DNA from: Rhodocyclales bacterium RIFCSPLOWO2_02_FULL_63_24
Lineage (GTDB): Bacteria; Pseudomonadota; Gammaproteobacteria; Burkholderiales; Rhodocyclaceae
Length of the DNA stretch: 39,375 nucleotides
NCBI GenBank assembly: GCA_001828935.1
Contig: MHZX01000060.1
Location: 1-39,375, forward strand
Direction: 5' to 3'
The position numbers were made by a program, and so were the translations under genes. This document shows, piece by piece, positions 10,165 to 17,432 of this stretch. Numbering within the stretch: position 1 is the first letter of the stretch; the number at the start of each line of letters is the position of its first letter. The notes beneath the pieces are model-generated. The model worked only from the letters and a program-made list of their open reading frames with translations, was not told the DNA's origin and did not search any database.

Positions 10165-11346
10165 GAGTCTTTGGTTAAGCCGGATGGCGCCAAACCACGG
10201 GTCGTCGGCCAAAGCCCTGGTGATCCGCTGCTGCAAGGCAAGGAGTTCCGCTTGGTCGGCAAAGTCCGGAGGCAGAAAGATGTCCGCCTCGACCCGTGTC
10301 CCGAGGTAATGCAGGGTCGTTCGTTCAAATTCGGGCAGGTCGGCATCGAGCAGTGTACGCAAGTGGGTGAGAAGGACGGCACGGTCCGGCAGCCGGATGG
10401 CGGCATTGCCCAGCAGGTCGTTTTCGGCATCGACGTGGACCAGCACGTCGAGCACTTCTGGATGACTGTCGAGCACGCGCTGTCGCGCCGATTCGGCAAC
10501 GCGATGGCCTTCGGAAACGCTGATGCGCGGGTTGACCTGGACGTGGGCATCGACCAGCACCTGATGCGCCATGCGCCGCGTGCGCAGTTCGTGCAGTCCC
10601 AGCACGCCCGGAGTCGTGGCGATACTGTGGCGGATCGCGGCGACCTCGTCGGCGGAAAGGCCGGTATCGATCAGTTCCCGAATCGCGGCCCAGGCAAACT
10701 TGAGCCCGGCGCGCACGATCATGGCGCCGACGATGATGGCCGCCACAGCATCGGCAAAGTTGAAGCCGAGCAAGGCGCCGCCGACGCCGGCCGCCACCAC
10801 CAGCGACGAAAGCGCGTCGGCGCGGGCGTGCCAGGCATTGGCCACCAGCATCGGCGAGCGCAGGCGCTCGGCGGTCGCCAGCATGTAGCGGAACAGGCCT
10901 TCCTTTGCCGCCAGGGTGAACATCGCCGCCCACATCGCCGCCGCGCCCACCGCCGGCGCGCTACCGATGCCCTGCAGGCGCCCCGTGGCGGCAATCAGGA
11001 TGCCGCCGCCGGTGCCCGCCAGCAACAGGCCCAGCACCAGCGACGCTGCCGTTTCGTAGCGGCCGTGACCGTAGGGATGATCGGCATCCGCCGCCTCCGC
11101 ACCCTTGCGGTTGGCGAACAGCACGAAGGCGTCGGCGACGATGTCCGACAGCGTGTGCATCGCGTCGGCGATCAGACTCTGCGAGTGTGCGATGAAGCCG
11201 ACCACCAGCTGCATGACGGTGAGCGCGACATTGACCACCACGCTGACCCAGGTAATGCGCTGGCCTTCCTGAAAGCGTTCGTCGCGCAAATGCGCGCCCG
11301 TGCGCGGGTGGGGGTCGATCTTGTCGGAGTGGGTTTCGCGAGGCAT
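10153..11346 (-). CDS. Cation diffusion facilitator (CDF) family metal exporter
   Basis: A 397-residue inner-membrane CDF transporter that should export a divalent metal (Zn, Fe, Cd, Co or Mn) against protons. Six hydrophobic segments lie between about residues 30 and 225. Metal-site motifs are HTLSD (64-68 region, with IADAMHTLSDIVAD) and HARADALSS in the second inverted half. DHPYGHGRYE lies in the first cytoplasmic loop. The C-terminal cytoplasmic domain is longer than usual. The H-xxx-D pairs resemble FieF/YiiP types, but the metal cannot be assigned. Divergent from the rhodanese gene; its 3' end overlaps the distal NtrC-type site. Confidence 0.9.
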   Translation of the reverse strand: MPRETHSDKIDPHPRTGAHLRDERFQEGQRITWVSVVVNVALTVMQLVVGFIAHSQSLIADAMHTLSDIVADAFVLFANRKGAEAADADHPYGHGRYETAASLVLGLLLAGTGGGILIAATGRLQGIGSAPAVGAAAMWAAMFTLAAKEGLFRYMLATAERLRSPMLVANAWHARADALSSLVVAAGVGGALLGFNFADAVAAIIVGAMIVRAGLKFAWAAIRELIDTGLSADEVAAIRHSIATTPGVLGLHELRTRRMAHQVLVDAHVQVNPRISVSEGHRVAESARQRVLDSHPEVLDVLVHVDAENDLLGNAAIRLPDRAVLLTHLRTLLDADLPEFERTTLHYLGTRVEADIFLPPDFADQAELLALQQRITRALADDPWFGAIRLNQRLAPK

Positions 11347-11359
11347 GGACGTCGCCTGA

Positions 11360-11389
11360 TTGAGAACAGACCCGGTGGAAAGCTATACT
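11360..11389 (+). promoter_or_regulatory. Sigma-70 promoter for rhodanese-nadA
   Basis: TTGAGA (11360-11365) and TATACT (11384-11389) are separated by 18 bases, placing the start near 11396, about 37 bases before the rhodanese ATG. Confidence 0.6.
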
Positions 11390-11432
11390 CGAATCCTCCA
11401 CATTCTATCCCGCTCATCCGGCCGGTCTTTCC

Positions 11433-11885
11433 ATGGGACGCATCACCGAAATTCTCAGCTTGGCCCAGGCGCGCGCACGCGAGCTGAAGCTTGCCTACGA
11501 AGGCGCCCTGACGCCCAGGGAGGCCTATGAACTGCTGCAGCTCGCGCCTGGCGCAAGGCTGGTCGACGTGCGCACCAAAGCCGAGTGGGATTGGGTCGGC
11601 CGCGTGCCGGGCGCGGTCGAGATCGAATGGATGGCCTATCCCGGCAACGTGCTCAATCCCCATTTCATTCCGACCCTGAAGCATTCGGTGATGACCGAGT
11701 CGCTGCTGATGTTCCTCTGTCGTTCCGGCCATCGTTCCAACGCAGCGGCGAGAGCCGCCACCGAGGCCGGATTCCCCGACTGCTACAACATTCTCGAAGG
11801 CTTCGAGGGCGACAAGGACGCCAGCGGCCAGCGCAATCGCAGCGGCGGCTGGCGCGCCAATGGCCTGCCCTGGCATCAATCGTAA
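11433..11885 (+). CDS. Rhodanese-like domain protein
   Basis: A 150-residue single rhodanese domain. It has the conserved DVRTKAEW segment (45-52) and the active-site loop CRSGHRSN with C96, which would carry a persulfide. Likely a cytoplasmic sulfur transferase or persulfide carrier. It lies 17 bp upstream of nadA on the same strand, with a good promoter in front. A role in supplying sulfur to the NadA iron-sulfur cluster is conceivable but is only inferred from position. Confidence 0.88.
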   Translation: MGRITEILSLAQARARELKLAYEGALTPREAYELLQLAPGARLVDVRTKAEWDWVGRVPGAVEIEWMAYPGNVLNPHFIPTLKHSVMTESLLMFLCRSGHRSNAAARAATEAGFPDCYNILEGFEGDKDASGQRNRSGGWRANGLPWHQS

Positions 11886-11902
11886 TTTGCCGAGTTCAAA
11901 TC

Positions 11903-13000
11903 ATGCAAACCGCCACCATTTCATTTGACCGTTTCAACACCCTGGCCGACCGCGATGCCGGCGAGCGGATCCGCGCCGCGCGGGAAAAGCTGGGCGACAA
12001 GGTGGTCCTGCTGTGTCACCATTACCAGCGCGCCGACGTCTATGCCCATGCCGACATCACCGGCGATTCGCTCAAGCTGTCGCGTCTGGCCGCGCAGTCG
12101 AATGCCGAAAACATCGTCTTCTGCGGCGTGCACTTCATGGCCGAAGTCGCCGATATCCTGTCGCGGCCCGAGCAGGTTTCCATCCTTCCCGACCTGGCGG
12201 CCGGCTGCTCGATGGCCGACATGGCCAGCCTGGCCAAGGTCGAGCGGGCCTGGCGCGAAATCGCGGCCGTGCTGGATCCCGAGCAGAAAGTGACGCCGGT
12301 CACCTACATCAATTCGGCCGCCGACCTGAAGGCCTTCTGCGGCGAACACGGCGGCATCGTGTGCACCTCGTCCAACGCGCCGAAGATTCTTGCCTGGTCT
12401 TTCGCCCAGCGCGAGAAGGTGCTGTTCTTTCCCGACCAGCACCTCGGGCGCTGGAGCGGCTTCAAGATGGGCATCCCACTCGACCAGATGGTGATCTGGA
12501 ATCCCGATCTCGAACAGGGCGGCCTGACGCGGGAACAGATTGAAAATGCCAGAATCATTCTCTGGCACGGCTACTGCTCGGTGCATCAGATGTTCCAGCC
12601 CAGGGACATCATCAAGTTCCGCAACCAGCATCCCGAAGGCATCGTCATCTCGCATCCCGAGTGCAGTTTCGAGGTCTGCAAGCAGTCCGACTATATCGGC
12701 AGCACCGAGTACATCCTGAATACCGTCAAGGCCGCGCCGCCGAACACGCGCTGGCTGGTCGGCACCGAACTCAACCTGGTCGAGCGTCTGGCCGAGGAAG
12801 TCAAGCACGAGGGCAAGATCGTGCAGTTCATGGCCAGCACCATCTGCATGTGCTCGACCATGCAGCGCATCGATCCGCAGCATCTGGCGTGGACCCTGGA
12901 AAACCTGGTCGAAGGTCGCGTGGTGAACCGGATCAGCGTGCCCGAGCACGAGGCGAAGCTGGCGAAGATATCCCTGGAGCGGATGCTCGCGGTGTCGTGA
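11903..13000 (+). CDS. nadA: Quinolinate synthase A
   Basis: A 365-residue NadA that condenses iminoaspartate with dihydroxyacetone phosphate to quinolinate in NAD synthesis, using a 4Fe-4S cluster. The likely cluster cysteines are C102 (GCSMAD), C225 (HGYCSVH) and one in ICMCSTM near 315-317. Also typical are LLCHHYQ at the N-terminus, FFPDQHLG and SHPEC. Full length. The start is an ATG with only a weak upstream GAG, consistent with co-translation after the rhodanese gene. nadB and nadC are not nearby. Copy 2 of the 22-bp repeat begins 10 bp after the stop. Confidence 0.95.
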   Translation: MQTATISFDRFNTLADRDAGERIRAAREKLGDKVVLLCHHYQRADVYAHADITGDSLKLSRLAAQSNAENIVFCGVHFMAEVADILSRPEQVSILPDLAAGCSMADMASLAKVERAWREIAAVLDPEQKVTPVTYINSAADLKAFCGEHGGIVCTSSNAPKILAWSFAQREKVLFFPDQHLGRWSGFKMGIPLDQMVIWNPDLEQGGLTREQIENARIILWHGYCSVHQMFQPRDIIKFRNQHPEGIVISHPECSFEVCKQSDYIGSTEYILNTVKAAPPNTRWLVGTELNLVERLAEEVKHEGKIVQFMASTICMCSTMQRIDPQHLAWTLENLVEGRVVNRISVPEHEAKLAKISLERMLAVS

Positions 13001-13009
13001 GAGCTGCGA

Positions 13010-13031
13010 CGCCGTAACGCCAGCGCCGACT
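13010..13031 (-). repeat. Dispersed 22-bp repeat, copy 2
   Basis: Intergenic copy, read leftward, with C-G-T-T in the variable part. It sits between nadA and the VapBC-type module. Between this copy and the promoter at 13156 I see no gene. Confidence 0.8.
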
Positions 13032-13155
13032 GTTGCGCTGCGTCGCGGCAGCTTCGCCTTTTAGACGATGGTCCATGCTGGCCAGAAGGAGACAGTCAGG
13101 GCTGTCGCCGGATAGCAGCCGCCCAGATAGCTCCCAACAACCAATCGCCAACATA

Positions 13156-13184
13156 TTGCCAGCGGTCAATCGCCTTACAATAAT
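13156..13184 (+). promoter_or_regulatory. Sigma-70 promoter of the VapBC-type module
   Basis: TTGCCA (13156-13161), 17-base spacer, AATAAT (13179-13184): five of six consensus bases in each box. The start would be near 13191, shortly before the AAAGGAGG ribosome binding site at 13201-13208. Confidence 0.7.
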
Positions 13185-13197
13185 GCAAATCGTAAGG
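13173..13197. promoter_or_regulatory. Inverted repeat over the -10 box, candidate antitoxin operator
   Basis: CCTTAC (13173-13178) and GTAAGG (13192-13197) are perfect inverted arms flanking 13 bases that contain the -10 box. This is the expected position for autorepression by the antitoxin or antitoxin-toxin complex. Confidence 0.55.
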
Positions 13198-13213
13198 ACA
13201 AAAGGAGGTTGCA

Positions 13214-13432
13214 ATGTCAAACGACGCGACGCTTACTAGCAAGGGTCAAACAACGATTCCCAAGGAAATTCGGGATAGTCTATCCATGAAGGCCGGAGAC
13301 CGGATGACATTCACGTTGATGCCGGATGCCACAGTAGTCATGCGGGTGAAGTCCAAGAGTGTTACCAAACTGGCGGGTGTGTTACACAAGAAGGGTCGCA
13401 AACCAATTCCGGTTGAGCAGATGTCGCGGTGA
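13214..13432 (+). CDS. vapB: AbrB/MazE-fold antitoxin (VapB-type)
   Basis: A 72-residue protein with an N-terminal SpoVT/AbrB swapped-hairpin DNA-binding domain (LTSKGQTTIPKEIRDSL, about 7-23) and a basic C-terminal tail that should wrap the toxin. The ribosome binding site AAAGGAGG is near perfect. Its TGA stop shares one base with the toxin's ATG, so the genes are translationally coupled. It should neutralise the PIN toxin and repress its own promoter. Confidence 0.88.
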   Translation: MSNDATLTSKGQTTIPKEIRDSLSMKAGDRMTFTLMPDATVVMRVKSKSVTKLAGVLHKKGRKPIPVEQMSR

Positions 13433-13833
13433 TGCTGGGGGTTGATACCAACGTTCTCGTTCGCTTTCTTGTTCGGGATGACGAAATTCAGTTTGACAAG
13501 GCACGCAAGCTGATCAAGCGTGAGGTCGCGGCAGGGCGCTACGTTTTCGTAAGCCAGCTGGTTCTCCTGGAAACCGAATGGGTGCTGCGTAGCCGATACA
13601 GCCTGCCGAAGAATACGATCATTGAAGCCATCTCGGGCTTGCTCGATGCGAACGATGTTCGATTCGAGGATGAACCGACCATCGAGCAGGCCCTTTTCAT
13701 CTGGAAGGATACGACCGCCGATTTCGCTGATTGCCTGATCGGTGCCCAGAACCGGCGGCTTGGTTGTCGAGCGACGGCAACCTTCGATGTGAGGGCTGCC
13801 AAGTTGCCGGGATTTATAGCAGCCTGGCGATAG
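13432..13833 (+). CDS. vapC: PIN-domain ribonuclease toxin (VapC-type)
   Basis: A 133-residue single PIN domain. Metal-binding acidic residues are visible as D5 (GVDTNVLVR), E47 (LLETEW), D97 and D100 (TTADFADCLIG) and D119 (ATFD). VapC toxins cleave specific RNAs such as initiator tRNA or 23S rRNA; the target here is unknown. The start is the ATG overlapping the antitoxin stop; a GTG one codon earlier is the alternative. Length and active site look intact. Confidence 0.88.
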   Translation: MLGVDTNVLVRFLVRDDEIQFDKARKLIKREVAAGRYVFVSQLVLLETEWVLRSRYSLPKNTIIEAISGLLDANDVRFEDEPTIEQALFIWKDTTADFADCLIGAQNRRLGCRATATFDVRAAKLPGFIAAWR

Positions 13834-13906
13834 TTGGCGAAGCGTGGTCACATCGCGTTTGCTGGAAGCGTTCCTGGCCTGCCCCGTCAAGTGCCATCTC
13901 CTGGCC

Positions 13907-13915
13907 GGGGGGGGG
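13907..13915 (+). repeat. Homopolymer of nine G
   Basis: A run of nine G in the non-coding stretch after vapC, just before the nuclease remnant. It is slippage-prone and also a common sequencing problem. It is not inside an intact gene. Confidence 0.6.
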
Positions 13916-13959
13916 AATCCCAGCGGGCACCGAATACTCTGCATGGACCGCCGCAAAGG

Positions 13960-14330
13960 AGGAATCCTCCCGGCGTGAGGACATCCGGAAGCTGACCGCC
14001 CAGGAGACGAGCAAGGTACAGAGGCGAAGGCATCTTTACAGTGCCCCAACTGGCTACACCTTCCGTCAGCATCGACATTCCAAGCGCTTGGCCGCAAGGC
14101 CCGAACGGTACCCCCAGGCCTTGAAGGCGCTTGCCATCCGCGAGCGGGAAATCCATGTCGTCGGGAAGCCGGAACTGCCGATGGGCGGCACTCCCGTGTT
14201 CCTCGATGTCGAGGAACTCCCTGATCGCGATTCCTACTATTTGTCGGGATCTGCGTGGAGGCGTCAAGTGGCGCGTTTCACCGATCGCTCTGGGCCGATT
14301 CACCAGCAGACGAGAAGCAAAAACGAGCTC
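13960..14330 (+). pseudogene. Frameshifted remnant of a TM0106-family RecB-like nuclease
   Basis: Piecing three reading frames together gives a continuous match to the middle and C-terminal part of the TM0106-type RecB-like nuclease family. The pieces are RKLTAQETSK, then GIFTVPQL, then YTFRQHRHSKR, ALAIREREIHVVGKPELP, VFLDVEELPDRDSYYL and finally HRSLWADSPADEKQ. Frame changes fall near 14016, 14050 and 14245. The last is explained by loss of one base in what would have been YYLIG. The DVE triplet belongs to the RNase H-like exonuclease domain. The N-terminal part is missing, so the gene is dead. Family recognition is from memory of conserved motifs. Confidence 0.65.
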
Positions 14331-14766
14331 AGGAAATCGCCCGTTTCCTCGGGTTTTCGTGCGCACGGGTACGGAAGCGAGGCCGAACCCGAAACCGTCG
14401 AAGCGGACAAGCCAATGTCGGAGGACTGCGGAAAAGATCATCATGGCGAAACTTCCGCCTTCCTGCTCGGAATGCGGCAAGCGGGGCCGGATGAAAAGCC
14501 GACTTCTGACGCGAACCGTCGAGGATCTGGTTTTCGGCAGGGACAGCGCAAAAACGGCGCGTGAATCGGTATATGTTCCAAGGATACCTGCTTCAGACCG
14601 GCTGGGAGGTCGTCATGACACGCCCGTCACCTACCGCGTGCCGGCCTTTCTCAAGCGTGTTGAGGACGAGGACTGGTACGACCGCACTACCGACTTCAAT
14701 CCTTTCCGCATTCGGGTATGAAAGCCGCTTGCCGCGCTGTAAACTGGCGCAAGAGGTATCCGCGGC
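14331..14766. other. Stretch without a supportable gene
   Basis: Open frames exist (for example one ending near 14721 on the plus strand), but none shows a recognisable domain, a good ribosome binding site or consistent codon use. Part may be further decayed sequence of the nuclease remnant. Confidence 0.4.
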
Positions 14767-15573
14767 ATGACACTGGCGCTCTCCATCGCAACCTGGAATA
14801 TCCACAAGGGCTTTTCGCAGTTCAATCGCCGCATGATGGTGCATGAACTGCGCGACCGCCTGCGCGAGCTATCGGCCGATATCGTGTTCCTTCAGGAAGT
14901 ACAGGGACTGCACCTCGGCCATGCCGAGCGGCATCCGGACTGGCCGGCGCTGCCGCAACACGAATTCCTCGCCGAGGATGTCTGGGCAAGCCACGCCTAC
15001 GGCCGCAACATGGTCTATGACCATGGTCATCACGGTAACGCCATCCTGTCGCGCTTTCCGATCCTGCACGAACACAACCAGGATGTGACGCAGCTGCGCT
15101 TCGAAAAACGCGGACTCTTGCATTGCGCCGTCGAATTGCCGCGCCTGGCGCAGCCGCTGCATTGCGTTTGCGTGCACCTGTCGCTGTTCGCGCGTTCGCG
15201 GCGGCGGCAGATGGATGCCCTGGCCAGCCGCATCGAAGAGATGGTGCCGGGCGACGCGCCGCTGCTGATCGCGGGCGACTTCAACGACTGGCGCAACCGG
15301 GCCGATGATTTGCTGGCGGAGCGCCTTGGCCTGGCCGAGGTCTTTGCCGGCGTCGGCCGGCGCCCGTCGCGCAGCTATCCCGCTGCGCTGCCCCTGTTCC
15401 GCCTCGACCGGATCTACCAGCGCGGCCTGCAGGTAAGCGCCGCGCAGGTGCATGCGGGGCCGCCCTGGTCGACCATTTCCGACCACGCGGCGCTTTCCGC
15501 CACACTGCAAGTCGCAGCCGATGCGGCGGGACTTCGCAGCGGCGTCTCCGTCACGCAAAGAGGAAGCATGTGA
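14767..15573 (+). CDS. Endonuclease/exonuclease/phosphatase (EEP) family hydrolase
   Basis: A 268-residue EEP-fold metal-dependent hydrolase with ATWNIHKG (N-terminus), VFLQEVQ (metal Glu), GNAILSRFPI, GDFNDW and the C-terminal SDHAALSA. No signal peptide is visible, so it is probably cytoplasmic. It is followed 51 bp later by a ClsB-type cardiolipin synthase, the same pairing as ybhP-ybhO in enterobacteria. That suggests a role in phospholipid metabolism, although the fold also includes nucleases. Confidence 0.85.
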   Translation: MTLALSIATWNIHKGFSQFNRRMMVHELRDRLRELSADIVFLQEVQGLHLGHAERHPDWPALPQHEFLAEDVWASHAYGRNMVYDHGHHGNAILSRFPILHEHNQDVTQLRFEKRGLLHCAVELPRLAQPLHCVCVHLSLFARSRRRQMDALASRIEEMVPGDAPLLIAGDFNDWRNRADDLLAERLGLAEVFAGVGRRPSRSYPAALPLFRLDRIYQRGLQVSAAQVHAGPPWSTISDHAALSATLQVAADAAGLRSGVSVTQRGSM

Positions 15574-15624
15574 GCGCCGATTCACGGTTCTCGCAGGGGC
15601 GATTCCATCGCGCCGAGCGCAGAC

Positions 15625-16830
15625 ATGCAAGATACCGCTTTGCCTAGCGCGCAGGATTTTGCCGCGCACCCGTTTCTTGCCGGCAACCGCCTGCAGTTGC
15701 TCGCCTCGGGGCGCGAGTATTTTCCTTCCCTGATGGCCGCGATCGACGCCGCGCGGCACGAAGTACATCTGGAAACCTACATCTTTGCCGACGACGTCAC
15801 CGGACGTCAGGTGGCCGCCACGCTGGCCCGCGCAGCGCTAAGAGGCGTCGCCGTGCGCGTGCTGGTGGATGGCTTTGGTGCCCGCGAGTTTGCCGCCGGC
15901 CTGGGCGCCGAGCTGGCCGCCGACGGGGTGGAGGTGATGACCTATCGGCCGGAGGTGGGGCAAACCCGCTTCCGGCGCCACCGCCTGCGCCGCCTGCATC
16001 GCAAGCTCTCGGTGGTGGATGGCAGTCTGGCCTTTGTCGGTGGCATCAATGTGCTGGACGACTTCGATGACGGCAAGTCGGCAGCGGCGCGCTTCGACTA
16101 CGCAGTGCGCATCGAGGGTCCACTGGTGGCGCGCATCCACGCCACCATGCGGCATGTCTGGCGCCTGGTACGCTGGGCGCGCCTCGGCCGCCGCCCGCCG
16201 CGCCCGTCGGCCCTGCCGGCGACGCCGCCGGTGCAAGGCACCACCGCGGCCGCGCTGCTGATCCGCGATAACCTGCGGCATCGGCGCGATATCGAAAACG
16301 CCTACCTGGTCGCCATTCACGGCGCCCGCCGCGAGATCGTCATCGCCAACGCGTATTTCCTGCCCGGCCGCCGCTTTCGCAAGGCCTTGCTGGCGGCGGC
16401 GAAGCGCGGCGTCAGCGTCAAGCTGTTGCTGCAGGGACGCATCGAGCATGTCCTGCAGCACTATGCGACGCAGTCGCTCTATGACCGGATGCTGGCGGCC
16501 GGGGTGCGCGTTTTCGAGTACGACAAGGCTTTCCTGCATGCCAAGGTGGCGGTGATCGACGGCGAATGGGCCACCGTGGGCTCCTCGAACATCGATCCGT
16601 TCAGCCTGCTGCTGGCGCGCGAAGCCAACGTGGTGGTGCGCGATGCCGACTTCGCCGGACAATTGCGCGCCAGTCTCGAAGCCGCCATGCAAGGCGCGGC
16701 GACCGAGATCCGGCGCGAGGATCAGCGCCGCCGTTCCTGGTTGCTGCGCCTGGCCAGCGCCGCCGCCTACAGCCTGGTGCGGATGCTGATCGGCGTCACG
16801 CGCTACGCCGGCAAGCAGTACGTGGAGTAA
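15625..16830 (+). CDS. clsB: Cardiolipin synthase B (phospholipase D family)
   Basis: A 401-residue protein with two HKD phospholipase D motifs: H125-x-K127-x4-D132 (RLHRKLSVVDG) and H305-x-K307-x4-D312 (LHAKVAVIDG), each followed by the Gly/Ser-Asn strand (GGIN, GSSNIDP). There are no N-terminal membrane helices, as in ClsB and unlike ClsA; a basic, partly hydrophobic C-terminal helix (about 368-395) may anchor it at the membrane. It should form cardiolipin from phosphatidylglycerol. Co-transcribed with the EEP hydrolase. Confidence 0.92.
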   Translation: MQDTALPSAQDFAAHPFLAGNRLQLLASGREYFPSLMAAIDAARHEVHLETYIFADDVTGRQVAATLARAALRGVAVRVLVDGFGAREFAAGLGAELAADGVEVMTYRPEVGQTRFRRHRLRRLHRKLSVVDGSLAFVGGINVLDDFDDGKSAAARFDYAVRIEGPLVARIHATMRHVWRLVRWARLGRRPPRPSALPATPPVQGTTAAALLIRDNLRHRRDIENAYLVAIHGARREIVIANAYFLPGRRFRKALLAAAKRGVSVKLLLQGRIEHVLQHYATQSLYDRMLAAGVRVFEYDKAFLHAKVAVIDGEWATVGSSNIDPFSLLLAREANVVVRDADFAGQLRASLEAAMQGAATEIRREDQRRRSWLLRLASAAAYSLVRMLIGVTRYAGKQYVE

Positions 16831-16955
16831 TAGTCGAAACGGATGCGGTTCGCCGGTTTCCCGATGGGCATAGAATGAATACGCAGATCCTGCGCGCCGT
16901 TGCAAATAGACGCGGTCATCCGGTGGCGCGAACATTGAGTGGGAGAGAAGAAATC

Positions 16956-17417
16956 ATGAACAGAGTGGCGAAGACCGCGATCGTCATCGCGGCGATGGTG
17001 CTTGGTGTTAGCGGCCAGGTGTGGGCGCAGGCCGCGGTGACTGCCGAGGGCGGCCGGGTCCAGCTGACCTTCATGGATTCCAAGCTGTTCGACGGCAGGC
17101 TGAGCAAGGAAATGGAAGGCCGCCGCGACGTTATCGACGTCGAGGTGGTCGGCAAGGTTTCCCTGAGCAGCATCCCCACCCGCATGGACAAGTGGATTGC
17201 GGCCGTGGGCGAGAACGGCCAGGTCGAACTGAAGCCGGCAGAGCGGACGCGCTCGATATTTGCCCTGATCCCGGCGGTGTTTTCCTTCCTCAAGCAGATC
17301 AACGAGGAAAGAATGCTGGCCCAGGCCAAGGACTACAACGCCGTCATTTACTACCGCAAGGACGACACGGGCGATTCGACCATCGAAAGAATCGTCTTCC
17401 GCCGCAAGCCGCAGTAA
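16956..17417 (+). CDS. Secreted protein of unknown function
   Basis: A protein of 153 residues with a clear signal peptide (about 1-24, ending VWAQA). The mature part is about 130 residues and mostly beta-prone, with a hydrophobic stretch (SIFALIPAVFSFLKQI, about 100-115). It contains no cysteine in the mature part and no motif I recognise. The ATG follows GGGAGAGAAG. It ends 15 bp before the ppc stop codon on the other strand. Probably periplasmic. Confidence 0.75.
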   Translation: MNRVAKTAIVIAAMVLGVSGQVWAQAAVTAEGGRVQLTFMDSKLFDGRLSKEMEGRRDVIDVEVVGKVSLSSIPTRMDKWIAAVGENGQVELKPAERTRSIFALIPAVFSFLKQINEERMLAQAKDYNAVIYYRKDDTGDSTIERIVFRRKPQ

Positions 17418-17432
17418 GCGACGCTTCCCGGC

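Noticed and set aside
13907..13915. G9 tract as a phase-variation switch
   Set aside because: It is not within or directly upstream of an intact gene, so no switched product can be proposed.
13887..14480. A 197-codon minus-strand frame across the nuclease remnant
   Set aside because: The plus strand carries the recognisable family motifs in broken frames, so the minus-strand frame is incidental.
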